Of a stretch of 64,000 bases of DNA, positions 45,009 to 54,522 are shown piece by piece. The translations under genes were made by a program, and so were the position numbers. Numbering within the stretch: position 1 is the first letter of the stretch; each line of letters opens with the position of its first letter. The notes under the pieces are model-generated. The model saw only the letters and a list, made by a program, of their open reading frames with translations. It did not search any database and was not told the DNA's origin. Location of the stretch: contig CANQSB010000006.1 of assembly GCA_947626435.1 (NCBI GenBank), positions 1 through 64,000 on the forward strand, written 5' to 3'. This DNA is from an uncultured Lachnospiraceae bacterium (GTDB lineage Bacteria; Bacillota; Clostridia; Lachnospirales; Lachnospiraceae).

Positions 45009-47342
45009 TTACTTCATTTCAAGCTTATCAATCTCAGCCTTCCATGTATAGTACGGAGTAAGGTCGCCGGGCAGAGTAGCCGTATTCACACGCTCTGATG
45101 AGAATATCACGCAGTCGCTTCTCTGATAGATAGGAATTTCAACCGCGTAATCCATAATAATCTCCATAGCCGCCTGATATATAGACTTTCTGTATGTCTG
45201 ATCCGTAGACTGACGGCCCGCCATAATCAGCTCGTCAAGCTCGTCATCCGCTATTCTGTAATAGTTTGTAGAGCCCTGTGAGTGATAGAGCTGGTACATG
45301 TCGGGATCAGAGCTTGCCTGCCAAGCCGCGCACCACATTTCAGCCACGCCGTTCTGATAGCTCGCATAGAGGTCGCTTGAGTTCGCATAGTCCATGATTG
45401 TGAGCTCCATGCCTATTGAAGCCAGCGCGTCGCCTGCGTTCTTTAAGAGAAGGAAGCTGGGGTGGTCGCCCTGTCCGCCGCCGCCAAGAACACACTCATA
45501 GCTGAGCTTTGCCCCCTCGGGCGCAGCAGTCACCTTGCCATCCTCTACAGTATAGCCTGCCGCCTCGAAATATCCAAGAGCCGCCTGCTTAGCCGCCTCA
45601 TACTTAGCCTCGCCGTTCATGTCAGCCGTATAGATAGGATTGCCGTCCACGTCTACCGAATAAGCAATCTTATAGCCGTCGTCCGTCGTCTGCGGAGCCG
45701 CCCATGACGTATTGGAAATAGGATAATTGATTACGCTCGCCGTAACTCCATAGTATGAGTCGATAGCCTCGTCACGATATGCCGCAATCACAGTCGCAAG
45801 CCCCTTGCGGAGATTCTTTGACGCATCCGAATACGGATCGTCGCCAACCTTGATGTTATTGGGGTTGATACCAATGTAGCCGTATCCGCGGTAATCAATA
45901 AGCTTTGTCTCAATTACGGGACCCTCAAAATTGTCCCACTCATCATCTGAAAAACCGTTCTCAGCCGCAATCTGCTTTGCAACGTCTGTTGAATATGAGG
46001 GATCGGCTACGTCCAACGTACCTGCCACAATACCTGTAACCTTATCAGCCTCAGCCGACTCAAGGTAATTAAGGTGTGCAATCTTGGGAGCGCCGCCAAA
46101 ATACTTTTCATTTGCGTCCATGTAAACCACGCCGTCAGAGTAGCTCTTGAACACATAAGGGCCTGCGCCGAGCGGAGTAGTCGTCTTTGCCTTTACGCCT
46201 GAAAGGTCGCCCTTTGTAAAGCCGAAAGAATTGTTGTCATAGTCGTACAGGCTCTCGTCGCCGTACCAGTGAAGCGGCGCGATAGGCTGCGACATCTGGT
46301 AAATAGCCGTAGCGTCAAGCTCCGACGTCACTATGCGCACGGAATAGTCGCCCGTCTTCTGAATACCCGAAATGTTCGGCGCTGAGTCGCCCGTTTCAAT
46401 ACCTACGGCATAGGAAGCGTCCAAAAAGCTCCAAAGTGAGCCGCTTGCCGCCTCGGTATCAGAGATAGCGTTGTAATCGCCCTCATAAGCCTCTACGATA
46501 ACATTCCAGAAATCGGCCACAGTCGCGCCCTCGGGAGTCTCAAAGCCCCAGTTCGGCGTAATCGCCTCTACGGGATCACCCTCGGCATTGTAGCCGTTTG
46601 CTATACAGTAGTCAAGGATTGACTGCGCAAACGCCTCTCCCGCGGCGGGAAGATCCTCGCTCCAGAATTTCGTCTGAGTAGCCTCGTCCCAATTAGTAAA
46701 GTCAGTGTTGTCCTCGCCAGCGGCTACCAGGAGCTGATAGAGCGGCGCCATGCCCGAACGGTACTCGTCCAAGCCCTCGATAGGCACTGAATACATCGTA
46801 TTGTTGCCGTCATATGTAGGGTCAAGCACTACATACATACTGAAAATAAGGTCGTCGATAGTAGCGGGCTCGCCATCGCTGAATACGATATCGTCGCGCA
46901 TGGTAATGTCATATGACACAGTGCCGTCATCATTCTCGGTGACGATTACGTCCGTCGGTCCCGTATATGTGTAGTCTGTGCCGTTGTACTCGCGAGTCTC
47001 GCCATCGATGCCATGGTTTATCGGATTACCTACGCGGTCCGTTAGCAGAGCGTACAATGTAAATGATTCCACAACATCCGTATCATTTGCAGAGAGTGAG
47101 AAGAACGGTGAAAACTTTCCTTCAAGTCCTTTCTCAACCGATACCACGATAGTGTCATTTGCGGGCGCAGCCGTATTGTTGTCCGCCGCGGCAGTTTCAG
47201 TTTCATTCTGCGCCTGTGTCTCGGGAGCGCTTGTCGTCTCATCTCCGGAAACAGGAGCCGCTTCTTCGCCCTTTTGTCCGCACGCGGTAAGGCTGAATGC
47301 CATGACAGCCGCAAGCATTCCGCTTAAAAGCTTCTTTTTCAT
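45009..47342 (-). CDS. oppA: Oligopeptide-binding lipoprotein OppA (second system, standard order)
   Basis: About 777 residues, longer than the usual 540-600. Lipobox LTACGQ (Cys 21) and a Thr/Glu-rich spacer precede [45 protein letters not shown] is the conserved SBP_bac_5 segment. The C-terminus has the normal closing part: [20 protein letters not shown], then [20 protein letters not shown]. It binds peptides and delivers them to the permeases downstream. The start at 47342 is chosen because AGGAGG is 6 nt upstream; the ATG at 47348 touches that site. Confidence 0.92.
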   Translation of the reverse strand: MKKKLLSGMLAAVMAFSLTACGQKGEEAAPVSGDETTSAPETQAQNETETAAADNNTAAPANDTIVVSVEKGLEGKFSPFFSLSANDTDVVESFTLYALLTDRVGNPINHGIDGETREYNGTDYTYTGPTDVIVTENDDGTVSYDITMRDDIVFSDGEPATIDDLIFSMYVVLDPTYDGNNTMYSVPIEGLDEYRSGMAPLYQLLVAAGEDNTDFTNWDEATQTKFWSEDLPAAGEAFAQSILDYCIANGYNAEGDPVEAITPNWGFETPEGATVADFWNVIVEAYEGDYNAISDTEAASGSLWSFLDASYAVGIETGDSAPNISGIQKTGDYSVRIVTSELDATAIYQMSQPIAPLHWYGDESLYDYDNNSFGFTKGDLSGVKAKTTTPLGAGPYVFKSYSDGVVYMDANEKYFGGAPKIAHLNYLESAEADKVTGIVAGTLDVADPSYSTDVAKQIAAENGFSDDEWDNFEGPVIETKLIDYRGYGYIGINPNNIKVGDDPYSDASKNLRKGLATVIAAYRDEAIDSYYGVTASVINYPISNTSWAAPQTTDDGYKIAYSVDVDGNPIYTADMNGEAKYEAAKQAALGYFEAAGYTVEDGKVTAAPEGAKLSYECVLGGGGQGDHPSFLLLKNAGDALASIGMELTIMDYANSSDLYASYQNGVAEMWCAAWQASSDPDMYQLYHSQGSTNYYRIADDELDELIMAGRQSTDQTYRKSIYQAAMEIIMDYAVEIPIYQRSDCVIFSSERVNTATLPGDLTPYYTWKAEIDKLEMK

Positions 47343-47413
47343 AATCATCCTCCTTTAAAAAGCTTAGGTTTACATCATGCAGCTTTTTCAATATGTATCT
47401 GTATATAATACAC

Positions 47414-47452
47414 AAAAAAGTGCCAACAGACGCCTTTGCCTGTCGCACTTTT
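47414..47452 (-). terminator. Leader terminator-like hairpin of the second opp operon
   Basis: AAAAGTGC (47416-47423) pairs with GCACTTTT (47445-47452), extended by ACAG/CTGT inside. On the minus strand six T follow. It lies between the promoter and oppA, as in the first opp operon. Confidence 0.6.
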
Positions 47453-47492
47453 GAAAATATTGTCGTTTGCTGCACGAATATGCTACAATTTC

Positions 47493-47520
47493 ATTATATA
47501 GAAAGTTCCCGATTTGTCAA
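47493..47520 (-). promoter_or_regulatory. Promoter of the second opp operon
   Basis: TTGACA (47520-47515), 16 nt, perfect TATAAT (47498-47493) on the minus strand. Confidence 0.75.
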
Positions 47521-47603
47521 GACGGCTTGAGAATTTGGCAGAAAAAAAACATTGTAAAGACAGATGAAAATGTTGGAAAAATGTCGGAAATTTTGAAATT
47601 TTG

Positions 47604-47632
47604 TTGACATATGGAACTGGTTTAATTATTGT
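47604..47632 (+). promoter_or_regulatory. Promoter of the ABC-2 exporter pair
   Basis: Perfect TTGACA, 17 nt, TATTGT (4 of 6 to consensus). It is divergent from the opp promoter, about 85 bp away. Confidence 0.5.
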
Positions 47633-47711
47633 GGTAGTAAGGGTTCGCGTCCGTGCGCCGCCTGGCGCGGATCTTCGTGACATATGGCTTTTTGCAGGAG
47701 GCAGCGCAGAA

Positions 47712-48476
47712 ATGAGGAAAATTATGGAGGAACAGTTTCAATTTAATGAAGGCTTTGCTAATGAAGGCTTTGCGCCGCTTCTGCAGGTAGACGACCTGTG
47801 CAAAAAATACCCCGGCAGCGGCGGCTATATGGCAGTCTACCATATGAGCTTTGCCATTCCGCGCGGACGCATTATCGGATTGCTGGGTCCAAACGGCTGC
47901 GGCAAATCCACGTTGATAAAGATGATTAACGGCCTGCTTGCCCCGTCAAGCGGACGAATACTTGTAAACGGCTTTATGCCCGGGGCTGAAACAAAGCGGA
48001 TAATCTCTTATCTCCCCGAACGCACATATTTTGACAACAATATGAAGGTGAGCAGCGCGATAAATTACTTCGCGGATTTCTACGCCGACTTTTCTGCCGA
48101 ACGCGCCTACGATATGCTGGGCAGGCTGGGCGTAAACATAAACGCGCGCTTCAAGACGCTTTCAAAGGGCACTAAGGAAAAGGTGCAGCTTATACTCGTA
48201 ATGAGCCGCGACGCGGATTTATATATCCTTGACGAGCCGATTGCGGGCGTGGACCCGGCGGCGAGGGATTATATCCTGCACACGATTATATCAAACTACA
48301 ACAGACGCGCGTCCATCCTGCTCTCCACGCACCTAATCACCGATGTTGAAAATGTGCTTGACGACGTTATTTTCATGAAAAACGGCTCGCTTATGCTCTA
48401 TATGCCGGCGGAGCAAATACGCAGCCAAATGGGAAAGACGATTGACGCGTATTTCAGGGAGGTGTATGTATGCTAG
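47712..48476 (+). CDS. ABC transporter ATP-binding protein (YtrB-like)
   Basis: About 255 residues. LLGPNGCGKSTLIKMI (Walker A), LSKGTKEKVQLILVMSRDADLYILDEPIAGVD (signature with Walker B) and an H-loop STHLITDVE are intact. Two starts are possible: ATG 47712 with AGGAGG 10 nt upstream, or ATG 47724 with GAGG 6 nt upstream. It energises the membrane protein encoded by the overlapping next gene. No GntR regulator, common beside such pairs, is present. Confidence 0.87.
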   Translation: MRKIMEEQFQFNEGFANEGFAPLLQVDDLCKKYPGSGGYMAVYHMSFAIPRGRIIGLLGPNGCGKSTLIKMINGLLAPSSGRILVNGFMPGAETKRIISYLPERTYFDNNMKVSSAINYFADFYADFSAERAYDMLGRLGVNINARFKTLSKGTKEKVQLILVMSRDADLYILDEPIAGVDPAARDYILHTIISNYNRRASILLSTHLITDVENVLDDVIFMKNGSLMLYMPAEQIRSQMGKTIDAYFREVYVC

Positions 48477-49345
48477 GAAGACTTATGAAGCACGAATGGA
48501 AAGGCATGCTTGCGCCGCTTGTCATTATGGCGTGCCTGCTTTTGGGAATTACGGTTTTTACATGCACCGTAATAATAAATATGAATACCGAGTTGGACGA
48601 AATCATAGAAAATTTTTCCACCGCCGTCAGCATGATGACCTTTCTGCTTTACTATGCGGGCATTGTCGGGTGCGTAATCGGCATAACTATGGTCATAGCG
48701 GTAAGGTTTTATAAGACCTGCTACACAGACCAAGGTTATCTGACGCACACGCTCCCCGTCAGCGCAAAACAGCTTCTTACGGCAAAGACTGTGACGGCGG
48801 CTTTGAGCTATCTGATAATTATTTTACTGGTATATATATCGGTTTTTGTGACTTTGTCCACTTTTATCGCGCAGGCGTTTGATGAGGATTGGGACTTTCT
48901 GCTCAATTCGTTTGTGGCGGTCTTGCGGGACAGCTTAGGGCTCCACAATGCATACCCGCTTTTTATTATTTACTGGAGCTGCTGTATCATTGTTTCGCTT
49001 ATCTGCTCCGTGATAGGACTTATGGGCGCAATAAGCCTCGGACAGCTCTATACGAAGCACCGCGTAGCCGGAGCTGTGATAGCGTATCTTGCCATCAGGA
49101 TTGTAAGGCGGTTTTTTACGCAGGTTGTGATCCTTTTGGGCTATCAGATATTTGACCGTTTCACACACGCGTCATGGGACTCTACCGCCATACATGGCTC
49201 TGAATACTGGCGCTCTGTGATAGCTTCCGCCAATTTTTCGGCGCAGATAATGCTTTTTACAATCGTGTTAATAAGCGCCGCGATTGCCGCGGGGCTGCTC
49301 TTTGCAAGCTACAATATGATGACTAAGCGGCTCAACCTTGAATAG
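48470..49345 (+). CDS. ABC-2 type transporter permease (partner of the YtrB-like ATPase)
   Basis: 291 residues, about six hydrophobic helices. The start MLGRLMKHEWKGMLAPLVIMACLLL is typical of ABC-2 permeases. It overlaps the ATPase gene by 7 bp, so the two are translationally coupled and form one exporter. The substrate may be a lipid, an antibiotic or a peptide; sequence gives no clue. Confidence 0.83.
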   Translation: MLGRLMKHEWKGMLAPLVIMACLLLGITVFTCTVIINMNTELDEIIENFSTAVSMMTFLLYYAGIVGCVIGITMVIAVRFYKTCYTDQGYLTHTLPVSAKQLLTAKTVTAALSYLIIILLVYISVFVTLSTFIAQAFDEDWDFLLNSFVAVLRDSLGLHNAYPLFIIYWSCCIIVSLICSVIGLMGAISLGQLYTKHRVAGAVIAYLAIRIVRRFFTQVVILLGYQIFDRFTHASWDSTAIHGSEYWRSVIASANFSAQIMLFTIVLISAAIAAGLLFASYNMMTKRLNLE

Positions 49346-49376
49346 ATTAACTGAAAGGTATGTATTGATTTTCCTG

Positions 49377-50171
49377 TCAGGAAATCTCATGCATACGCTC
49401 AAGCCTTTCATGAAGCCTGCGCATATATTCAAGCTCCGCCTGCGCGGTGAGCTCCCTGCCCGAGCGAAAATATCTGACGCTTGGGCTTTCCGGTCTTTTT
49501 TCGCTTTCAAGCTCGCCGCGCGCACAGAGCACCTCTTTTAAATGTCTGATTGTGCCGTCACTTCCGTCTATCAGCGCCACATCGGCGGGCAGGAGCTTCC
49601 TGAAGGTATCCTTGAAAAAGTTAAAATGCGTGCAGCCAAGCACAAGCTCGCCGTAGCTTTCCAAATTATAACGCGAAAGCTCTTTCTGCAAATATTCCCT
49701 TACTTCGCCGGTATCAAAATTTCCATGCTCTGCAAGCTCGACAAGGCGCGGCAGCGCGACTAAGTCCACCAAATGGCTGTAGTCGACGCGCTCGACCAGC
49801 TTTTGGAGCTTTTTCTCCCTGACCGTAAGGGGCGTCGCGGCTACAAGCACGCGCTTGCCATGGCTTGCCGCAACGGCCGGCTTTACCGCGGGCTCTATGC
49901 CGATTATGGGAATATCGTATTTCCGGCGCATTTCCTCCGCGGCTACGGCTGTCGCCGTATTGCAGGCTATCACCACCGCCTTGCAGTCGTGCGCCGTCAT
50001 AAAGCGCATGACCTCGTCAACGAAGCCGATTACCTGCTCCTTGCTTTTGGTGCCGTATGGGACGTGGTCTGTGTCCGCGTAGAATATATAATTTTCAAGC
50101 GGAAGCGCTGTCATAGCCTGATGAAGCAGCGTCATTCCACCTATCCCGGAATCAAAAATCCCAATATTCAT
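49377..50171 (-). CDS. murI: Glutamate racemase
   Basis: 264 residues. IGIFDSGIGGMTLL, ADTDHVPYGTKS and VVIACNTATAVA (first catalytic Cys about 70) followed by ELVLGCTHFNFF (second Cys) are the MurI motifs. It makes D-glutamate for peptidoglycan in the cytoplasm. It is convergent with the ABC-2 pair and upstream of nothing obviously related. Confidence 0.95.
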   Translation of the reverse strand: MNIGIFDSGIGGMTLLHQAMTALPLENYIFYADTDHVPYGTKSKEQVIGFVDEVMRFMTAHDCKAVVIACNTATAVAAEEMRRKYDIPIIGIEPAVKPAVAASHGKRVLVAATPLTVREKKLQKLVERVDYSHLVDLVALPRLVELAEHGNFDTGEVREYLQKELSRYNLESYGELVLGCTHFNFFKDTFRKLLPADVALIDGSDGTIRHLKEVLCARGELESEKRPESPSVRYFRSGRELTAQAELEYMRRLHERLERMHEIS

Positions 50172-50235
50172 TTAGGTGCGCCCTCCGTAAGTTAATTCAG
50201 CCGCCACATGGCAGGACAAAAGCCTAATAAGCAAA

Positions 50236-50268
50236 CCCGCAGATTTAAGTGCGGCTTAAATCTGCGGG
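50236..50268 (-). terminator. Terminator hairpin after tRNA-Gly
   Basis: CCCGCAGATTTAAG pairs perfectly over 14 bp with CTTAAATCTGCGGG around a 5-nt loop, just beyond the tRNA 3' end. Confidence 0.8.
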
Positions 50269-50278
50269 CATTAAAAAA

Positions 50279-50350
50279 GCGATAGACGGGGCTCGAACCC
50301 GCGGTCTCGACCTTGGCAAGGTCGCGCGTTACCAACTACGCCACTATCGC
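50279..50350 (-). tRNA. tRNA-Gly (GCC anticodon)
   Basis: The minus strand folds as a tRNA: acceptor GCGATAG/CTATCGC, D arm around TAGTTGGTAACG, anticodon stem GACCT..AGGTC with loop TTGCCAA (anticodon GCC), and T arm GCGGG TTCGAGC CCCGT. No CCA is encoded. About 72 nt long. Confidence 0.93.
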
Positions 50351-50530
50351 ATGTTTGTCTGTATGTGTATCTGTATCAGACTTAATCAGTTTACATTATC
50401 AAAAGGAATTTGTCAACCGGTTTTTTGAAAAAATTTAAAAAATAAACAATCCGATTAATGCTTTACACCTCCCCATTCATTTGCTATAATACACATATCA
50501 GTAATAAAGCAGAGATAAGGCGGTGAATAT

Positions 50531-50947
50531 ATGAGCGACAATGAATTATTATTGGCAATGTCAAAAATGCTTGAGCCTATGAGGGTCGACATATGCGGGA
50601 TTAAAAATGACATGTTGGAAGTCAAAAGCGATTTGCAGAACGTCAAAATAGACTTGCGAAATGTCAAAGCTGACTTACAGGGTGTCAAAGCTGACTTACA
50701 GGAAGTCAAAACAAGAGTGCAGAATGTCGAAACCGGGCTGCAGGAAGTCAGGGATAGGGTTACGAGAATAGAGCTTACTCAGGAGAACAACATTATTCCG
50801 AGGCTGCAAAATATTGAGGCGTGCTATACCTCAACCTATGACAGGTACAAGGTCAGCGTTGATGATTATGAAACGATAAAGCAGGACATATCCGTTATAA
50901 AAGATGTAGTTATGGAACATAGCGAAAAGCTGCAGAAAATATCATGA
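50531..50947 (+). CDS. Small coiled-coil protein with heptad repeats
   Basis: 138 residues, no membrane segment. Residues about 30-85 are a run of heptads (VKSDLQNVKIDLRNVKADL and so on), giving a long parallel coiled coil. The coding DNA for two heptads is an exact 20-bp repeat with 21-bp period (50662 and 50683). The C-terminal part has VSVDDYETIKQDISVIKDVV. Proteins of this type are common hypotheticals in Lachnospiraceae and their role is unknown. A clean terminator follows. Confidence 0.75.
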   Translation: MSDNELLLAMSKMLEPMRVDICGIKNDMLEVKSDLQNVKIDLRNVKADLQGVKADLQEVKTRVQNVETGLQEVRDRVTRIELTQENNIIPRLQNIEACYTSTYDRYKVSVDDYETIKQDISVIKDVVMEHSEKLQKIS

Positions 50948-50952
50948 TTTTA

Positions 50953-50991
50953 AAATCCCCCGATATGCCGTTGGTGCATATCGGGGGATTT
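50953..50991. terminator. Bidirectional intrinsic terminator
   Basis: AAATCCCCCGATATGC pairs with GCATATCGGGGGATTT around a short loop, between the coiled-coil gene (plus) and the secreted protein gene (minus). Confidence 0.85.
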
Positions 50992-51013
50992 GTGATTTTC
51001 GGCTTTTTTATTA

Positions 51014-52489
51014 TTAGTTTGCCGCGCCGTCCTTGTATACGAGCGCGAACGCATAGTAGGTGTCCGTCTCAAACGTAATCGTGTTTGCGCTGGTGTCTAA
51101 GTCCTGCAGCTCGATGGGCTGTCCATTCTCGGTAACGCAAATCATCTTATATGTCCTGCCTGCTGCCTGCAATGCCTGCGGTATTGTCAGGGTAATGCGC
51201 GCCTTGGTGTCCGTATGGTATACATATTGACCCTGCGGCAGTATGTTGAAGGTCCTGCCTATTGTGTAGTCGCCAAGTACAGCCTTGATAGAGGCAAAGC
51301 ATTTAGGTCCCTGCAGTGAGTTTTTGACATCTACTGAATAGCTGCTGTTTGTAGTCGTGCATTTTACGGTTTCATTGCCAACTACTGAATAGCGAGCCTT
51401 TTCTTCAGGCGTAGTCGGAACATATACAGGCGCCGGTGTCGGCTCTGAAGCTTCCTCATTTGATGAGCTTGATGAATTGTCGGAATCATCGTCATCATCA
51501 AAGCTTTCTGTTGCTTCAATGACTTTTAATTTAACATATTCACTGGAATTCCATTTAGTAGGCTCGGCACTTACAGACCTTACATATATATAATAATCAT
51601 ATCTTGGATCAATATTTGACCCATACTTGTTCAAAAATTCCGTAAAATCTATAGTCCAGTCGTGTTCTGTCTTTCCACTCTCAAAATGCGGTTGAGTTCC
51701 AGTAGTATATCCTACTTGGCTATTTCCCCTCATTACATAATATCCAAACTGCATCTTTGGCAAAGCTTCATCTGCCTCTATACTAACATTTATTTTAATC
51801 GTGTCTCCGTCTTCTATTTTCTCTAATTTTGGTTGTGGAAGTGTCTTTTCTTCATTTGGCTTAGTATATGTATACTCTGAAGACTTTGACTGATTCACAG
51901 GCTTTCCATTTTCATCAACGAAAGCTACATCAAACGTATATTTTCCTTCTCCACATTCATCAAAATATACAAAGAAATCTAAACTGCAATTTTTATTTGC
52001 TCCTACAGTATCTTTCCATTTGTCAATCCATTTACCTTCTTTGTAAAGCTGTGCTTCGTATCCACAATCAAAATTATTTGGATTAGTGAATAAGGCATTT
52101 CCATTTTCATCCCATTTTAAGTCCTTAGGCGACTGGATATTATTTACTTCCCTCGTTCCATTACTGCTTTTCGCATTGTCTATTGTCGAATACGGCTTGG
52201 GATTTGATGTGCTTTTCGTATTTCCATCAGAATCCTCTCCATCAGATGTCGCGTTCTTGGATCCTTCATCTTTATTTTTATCTTTTTCATCCTCAGACTC
52301 ATCATTTTCATCTTCCGTAGTTTTTCCTTTAGTTTCATCCTTCGTTTCCGACCCATCCTGTGTCTCGGTCTCTGTTTTCTGTGTCTGAGGGTCTTCCTCC
52401 GCCATCGCGGTAAGAGCCCCGTTAGGACATGCAAGCAGAGCCGCAATGCCAATGACCGCCATGGTCTTTTTCATTTTTGAATACTTCAT
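51014..52489 (-). CDS. Secreted beta-domain protein with acidic low-complexity linkers
   Basis: About 491 residues. The signal peptide (MKKTMAVIGIAALLACPNGALTAMAEE) has an Ala-x-Ala site and no lipobox. A highly charged Glu/Asp/Lys/Thr region of about 80 residues follows. Two fibronectin-III-like beta domains come next (SPKDLKWDENGNALF and LPQPKLEKIEDGDTI), then a D/S/N-rich linker and a C-terminal beta domain. There is no LPxTG or other anchor. The start at 52489 has GGAGG 8 nt upstream. It lies directly downstream of a Ser/Thr kinase gene whose ectodomain has similar repeats. Function unknown. Confidence 0.75.
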   Translation of the reverse strand: MKYSKMKKTMAVIGIAALLACPNGALTAMAEEDPQTQKTETETQDGSETKDETKGKTTEDENDESEDEKDKNKDEGSKNATSDGEDSDGNTKSTSNPKPYSTIDNAKSSNGTREVNNIQSPKDLKWDENGNALFTNPNNFDCGYEAQLYKEGKWIDKWKDTVGANKNCSLDFFVYFDECGEGKYTFDVAFVDENGKPVNQSKSSEYTYTKPNEEKTLPQPKLEKIEDGDTIKINVSIEADEALPKMQFGYYVMRGNSQVGYTTGTQPHFESGKTEHDWTIDFTEFLNKYGSNIDPRYDYYIYVRSVSAEPTKWNSSEYVKLKVIEATESFDDDDDSDNSSSSSNEEASEPTPAPVYVPTTPEEKARYSVVGNETVKCTTTNSSYSVDVKNSLQGPKCFASIKAVLGDYTIGRTFNILPQGQYVYHTDTKARITLTIPQALQAAGRTYKMICVTENGQPIELQDLDTSANTITFETDTYYAFALVYKDGAAN

Positions 52490-52753
52490 ATTCTTCCTCC
52501 ATTCTGCCGCACAGCAGGCGGCTAAATCAGTGTGCGCCATACAAATGCCCGATAATGAAAACCTATGCTTCCAAGACGCGCACCGCATGCACAAATTTAT
52601 TGATTATCGGCTTTTATCGCCAACTGTCTGCTATTTTAACACATTCATTTTAAAAAGTGGTAAACTCACAGCAGACTTTTGGCACTTTTTTCAAAAAAAT
52701 TTTAAAAAAAAATATCCCCGCGCCTTTTCATGCCAAAAAGACGCGGGGAATTT

Positions 52754-54244
52754 TCACTCCTCCAGCTTTATCCAAGGGCTGTACGCCTCCTCGGGCACTG
52801 TGCCATCAAAAATAAGCGAGCTGTACTCATTCGGGCGCGACGTGTATACCTCAATCGCGAAGCGGTACGTGCCTCCTGAAGTCGCATACCTTCCGTCATC
52901 GAACCATATGCCGCTGTTCCCCCTCATATTAATTTCCCTCTTGCTCCATTCGTTTTTCGCTATCATATTGCCCGACTCATCATAGAACCTTACGCTGAAC
53001 GTATCTTCATCTTTATAGTCGTCCAAATTAGTAAACGCCGCATAATACGACTTACCGCCATTACTGCTCACGCCAACGTTCCAGTAAAGCCCTTCGGGGG
53101 CGGGCATTGGGGGCGCGTTCTCGCCCGTATATTCAAAGACATCTGACACAGCATATGGACTGTCTGCATATTTAATGCCATCGCCCATTGCCCGAACAGT
53201 GAAATAATAGTATCCGTTCTGCTCCAGATTCTGGACAAGACTGACAGAAGACATCGACATTTCATCATCAGTAATGGAATTGCCGCTCATGCCGCTCTGC
53301 ATATAGCAGGTATCATTCTCGGGATCAGGCTCTCTGTCTTCGTCTATCCTAAACATCATATACGCATAGGTTTCTTCTCCATTTCTGCCGGATTCAGGCA
53401 CGCACCCCCACTCGCCTATGCCGCTTTCACCCTTCCAATGCGGATTCGCGGGCGCGGGGAGCACTATAAGTTTCGGCTTTTGAGCCTGCGCCCAAAGGTA
53501 CGCCGACAGCCCCGCCAGACACAGCAGGAGAACTGCGGCAGCGATGCGCAGGCTATTCCTTTTGGCGCAGGACAGCTCCCTTTTTACCTGCTTTGCGGAG
53601 GCATAGCGTTTGTCGGGGTTAAGATTCGTGCATTTGCGTATTACCTTTTTATAGCGCGGCTTATCCGCCTCACTCCCCAAGAGCTTTTGCAGCGTCACGC
53701 CAAGCGCGTAGATGTCCGCGCGCCTGTCGGTCTGCGCAAAACCGTACTGCTCGGGCGGCGCATAGCCTCTCGTGCCAAGCAGGCTGGTGTCTTGCTCCAA
53801 TTCGTCCTTCGGCATACGCGCGGCGTCAAAATCAATAAGCCTGATATGGCCGTCTTTCGCCATCAGTATATTTGACGGCTTGACGTCCCTGTGTATGATA
53901 TTTTTACCATGCAGGAATTCCAACACGTCGCACAGCTCGCCGGCAGCCTGAAGCAGGCGCTCTTTTGGCAGGTCCATGCTCCCTATCGGCTCTCCTTCTA
54001 TGTACTCCTCTATCACAGTGACGCAGCCGTCCGCCTCATTGACCTCATAAAGCTTGGGCAAGTACGGGTGCGGGTTGTCAAGAAGCAGGGCATATACAGA
54101 ATGTTTCCCCTGCAGCGTTTTGCGTATGTATAAATTTTCCTTTTGCGCCCGTCCATTGTCCTGACTGCTCTCATCAATTTTGCGCACAAGGTCTATTTTG
54201 CTTTTGCTGCTTTCCTTTATATTCCTGACAAGCTCATAATTCAT
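52754..54244 (-). CDS. Transmembrane Ser/Thr protein kinase with beta-type ectodomain
   Basis: 496 residues. The cytoplasmic kinase domain has IIHRDVKPSN (catalytic Asp about 120), RLIDFDAARM (DFD in place of DFG), GTRGYAPPEQYG and DRRADIYALG. Lys 42 (LYIRK) is the probable ATP lysine, but no glycine-rich loop is visible before it. A basic juxtamembrane stretch and one helix (IAAAVLLLCLAGLSAYLWA, about 236-254) follow, then about 240 extracellular residues with FN3-like features (APEGLYWNVGVSSNGG), not PASTA repeats. It is divergent from an HTH gene and upstream of the secreted protein. Confidence 0.87.
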   Translation of the reverse strand: MNYELVRNIKESSKSKIDLVRKIDESSQDNGRAQKENLYIRKTLQGKHSVYALLLDNPHPYLPKLYEVNEADGCVTVIEEYIEGEPIGSMDLPKERLLQAAGELCDVLEFLHGKNIIHRDVKPSNILMAKDGHIRLIDFDAARMPKDELEQDTSLLGTRGYAPPEQYGFAQTDRRADIYALGVTLQKLLGSEADKPRYKKVIRKCTNLNPDKRYASAKQVKRELSCAKRNSLRIAAAVLLLCLAGLSAYLWAQAQKPKLIVLPAPANPHWKGESGIGEWGCVPESGRNGEETYAYMMFRIDEDREPDPENDTCYMQSGMSGNSITDDEMSMSSVSLVQNLEQNGYYYFTVRAMGDGIKYADSPYAVSDVFEYTGENAPPMPAPEGLYWNVGVSSNGGKSYYAAFTNLDDYKDEDTFSVRFYDESGNMIAKNEWSKREINMRGNSGIWFDDGRYATSGGTYRFAIEVYTSRPNEYSSLIFDGTVPEEAYSPWIKLEE

Positions 54245-54522
54245 CTCTTATACCTCTTGTTTGCCTTAACAGACTGTTCTTATCATTAATTCCTCTTACC
54301 TCTTGTATGCTTTAACAGACCGCCGCCTGTGTTATTTATTATACATCAAAAATAATGTAAAACAATGCAGGAAAATGTAAAAAAGGTGAAAAAAATTTAA
54401 AATAATAATTTGGTGTATCCTGTAGAAATATGGTATGCTATAATAAACTATACAGTAAGCGGCGGAATTATTGAAGCTACGCGATATGGAATGTGCAAAA
54501 GCGGAGCGGAAACGGAGGAAAG

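Noticed and set aside
47239..47475. Minus-strand open frame beginning GTG in the leader of the second opp operon and running into oppA in another frame
   Set aside because: Most of its length is the out-of-frame reading of the oppA signal peptide; it lacks the tidy stop before the structural gene seen in the first opp leader.
50641..50760. CRISPR-like short repeats
   Set aside because: The units are in phase with codons of a heptad repeat and have no spacers.
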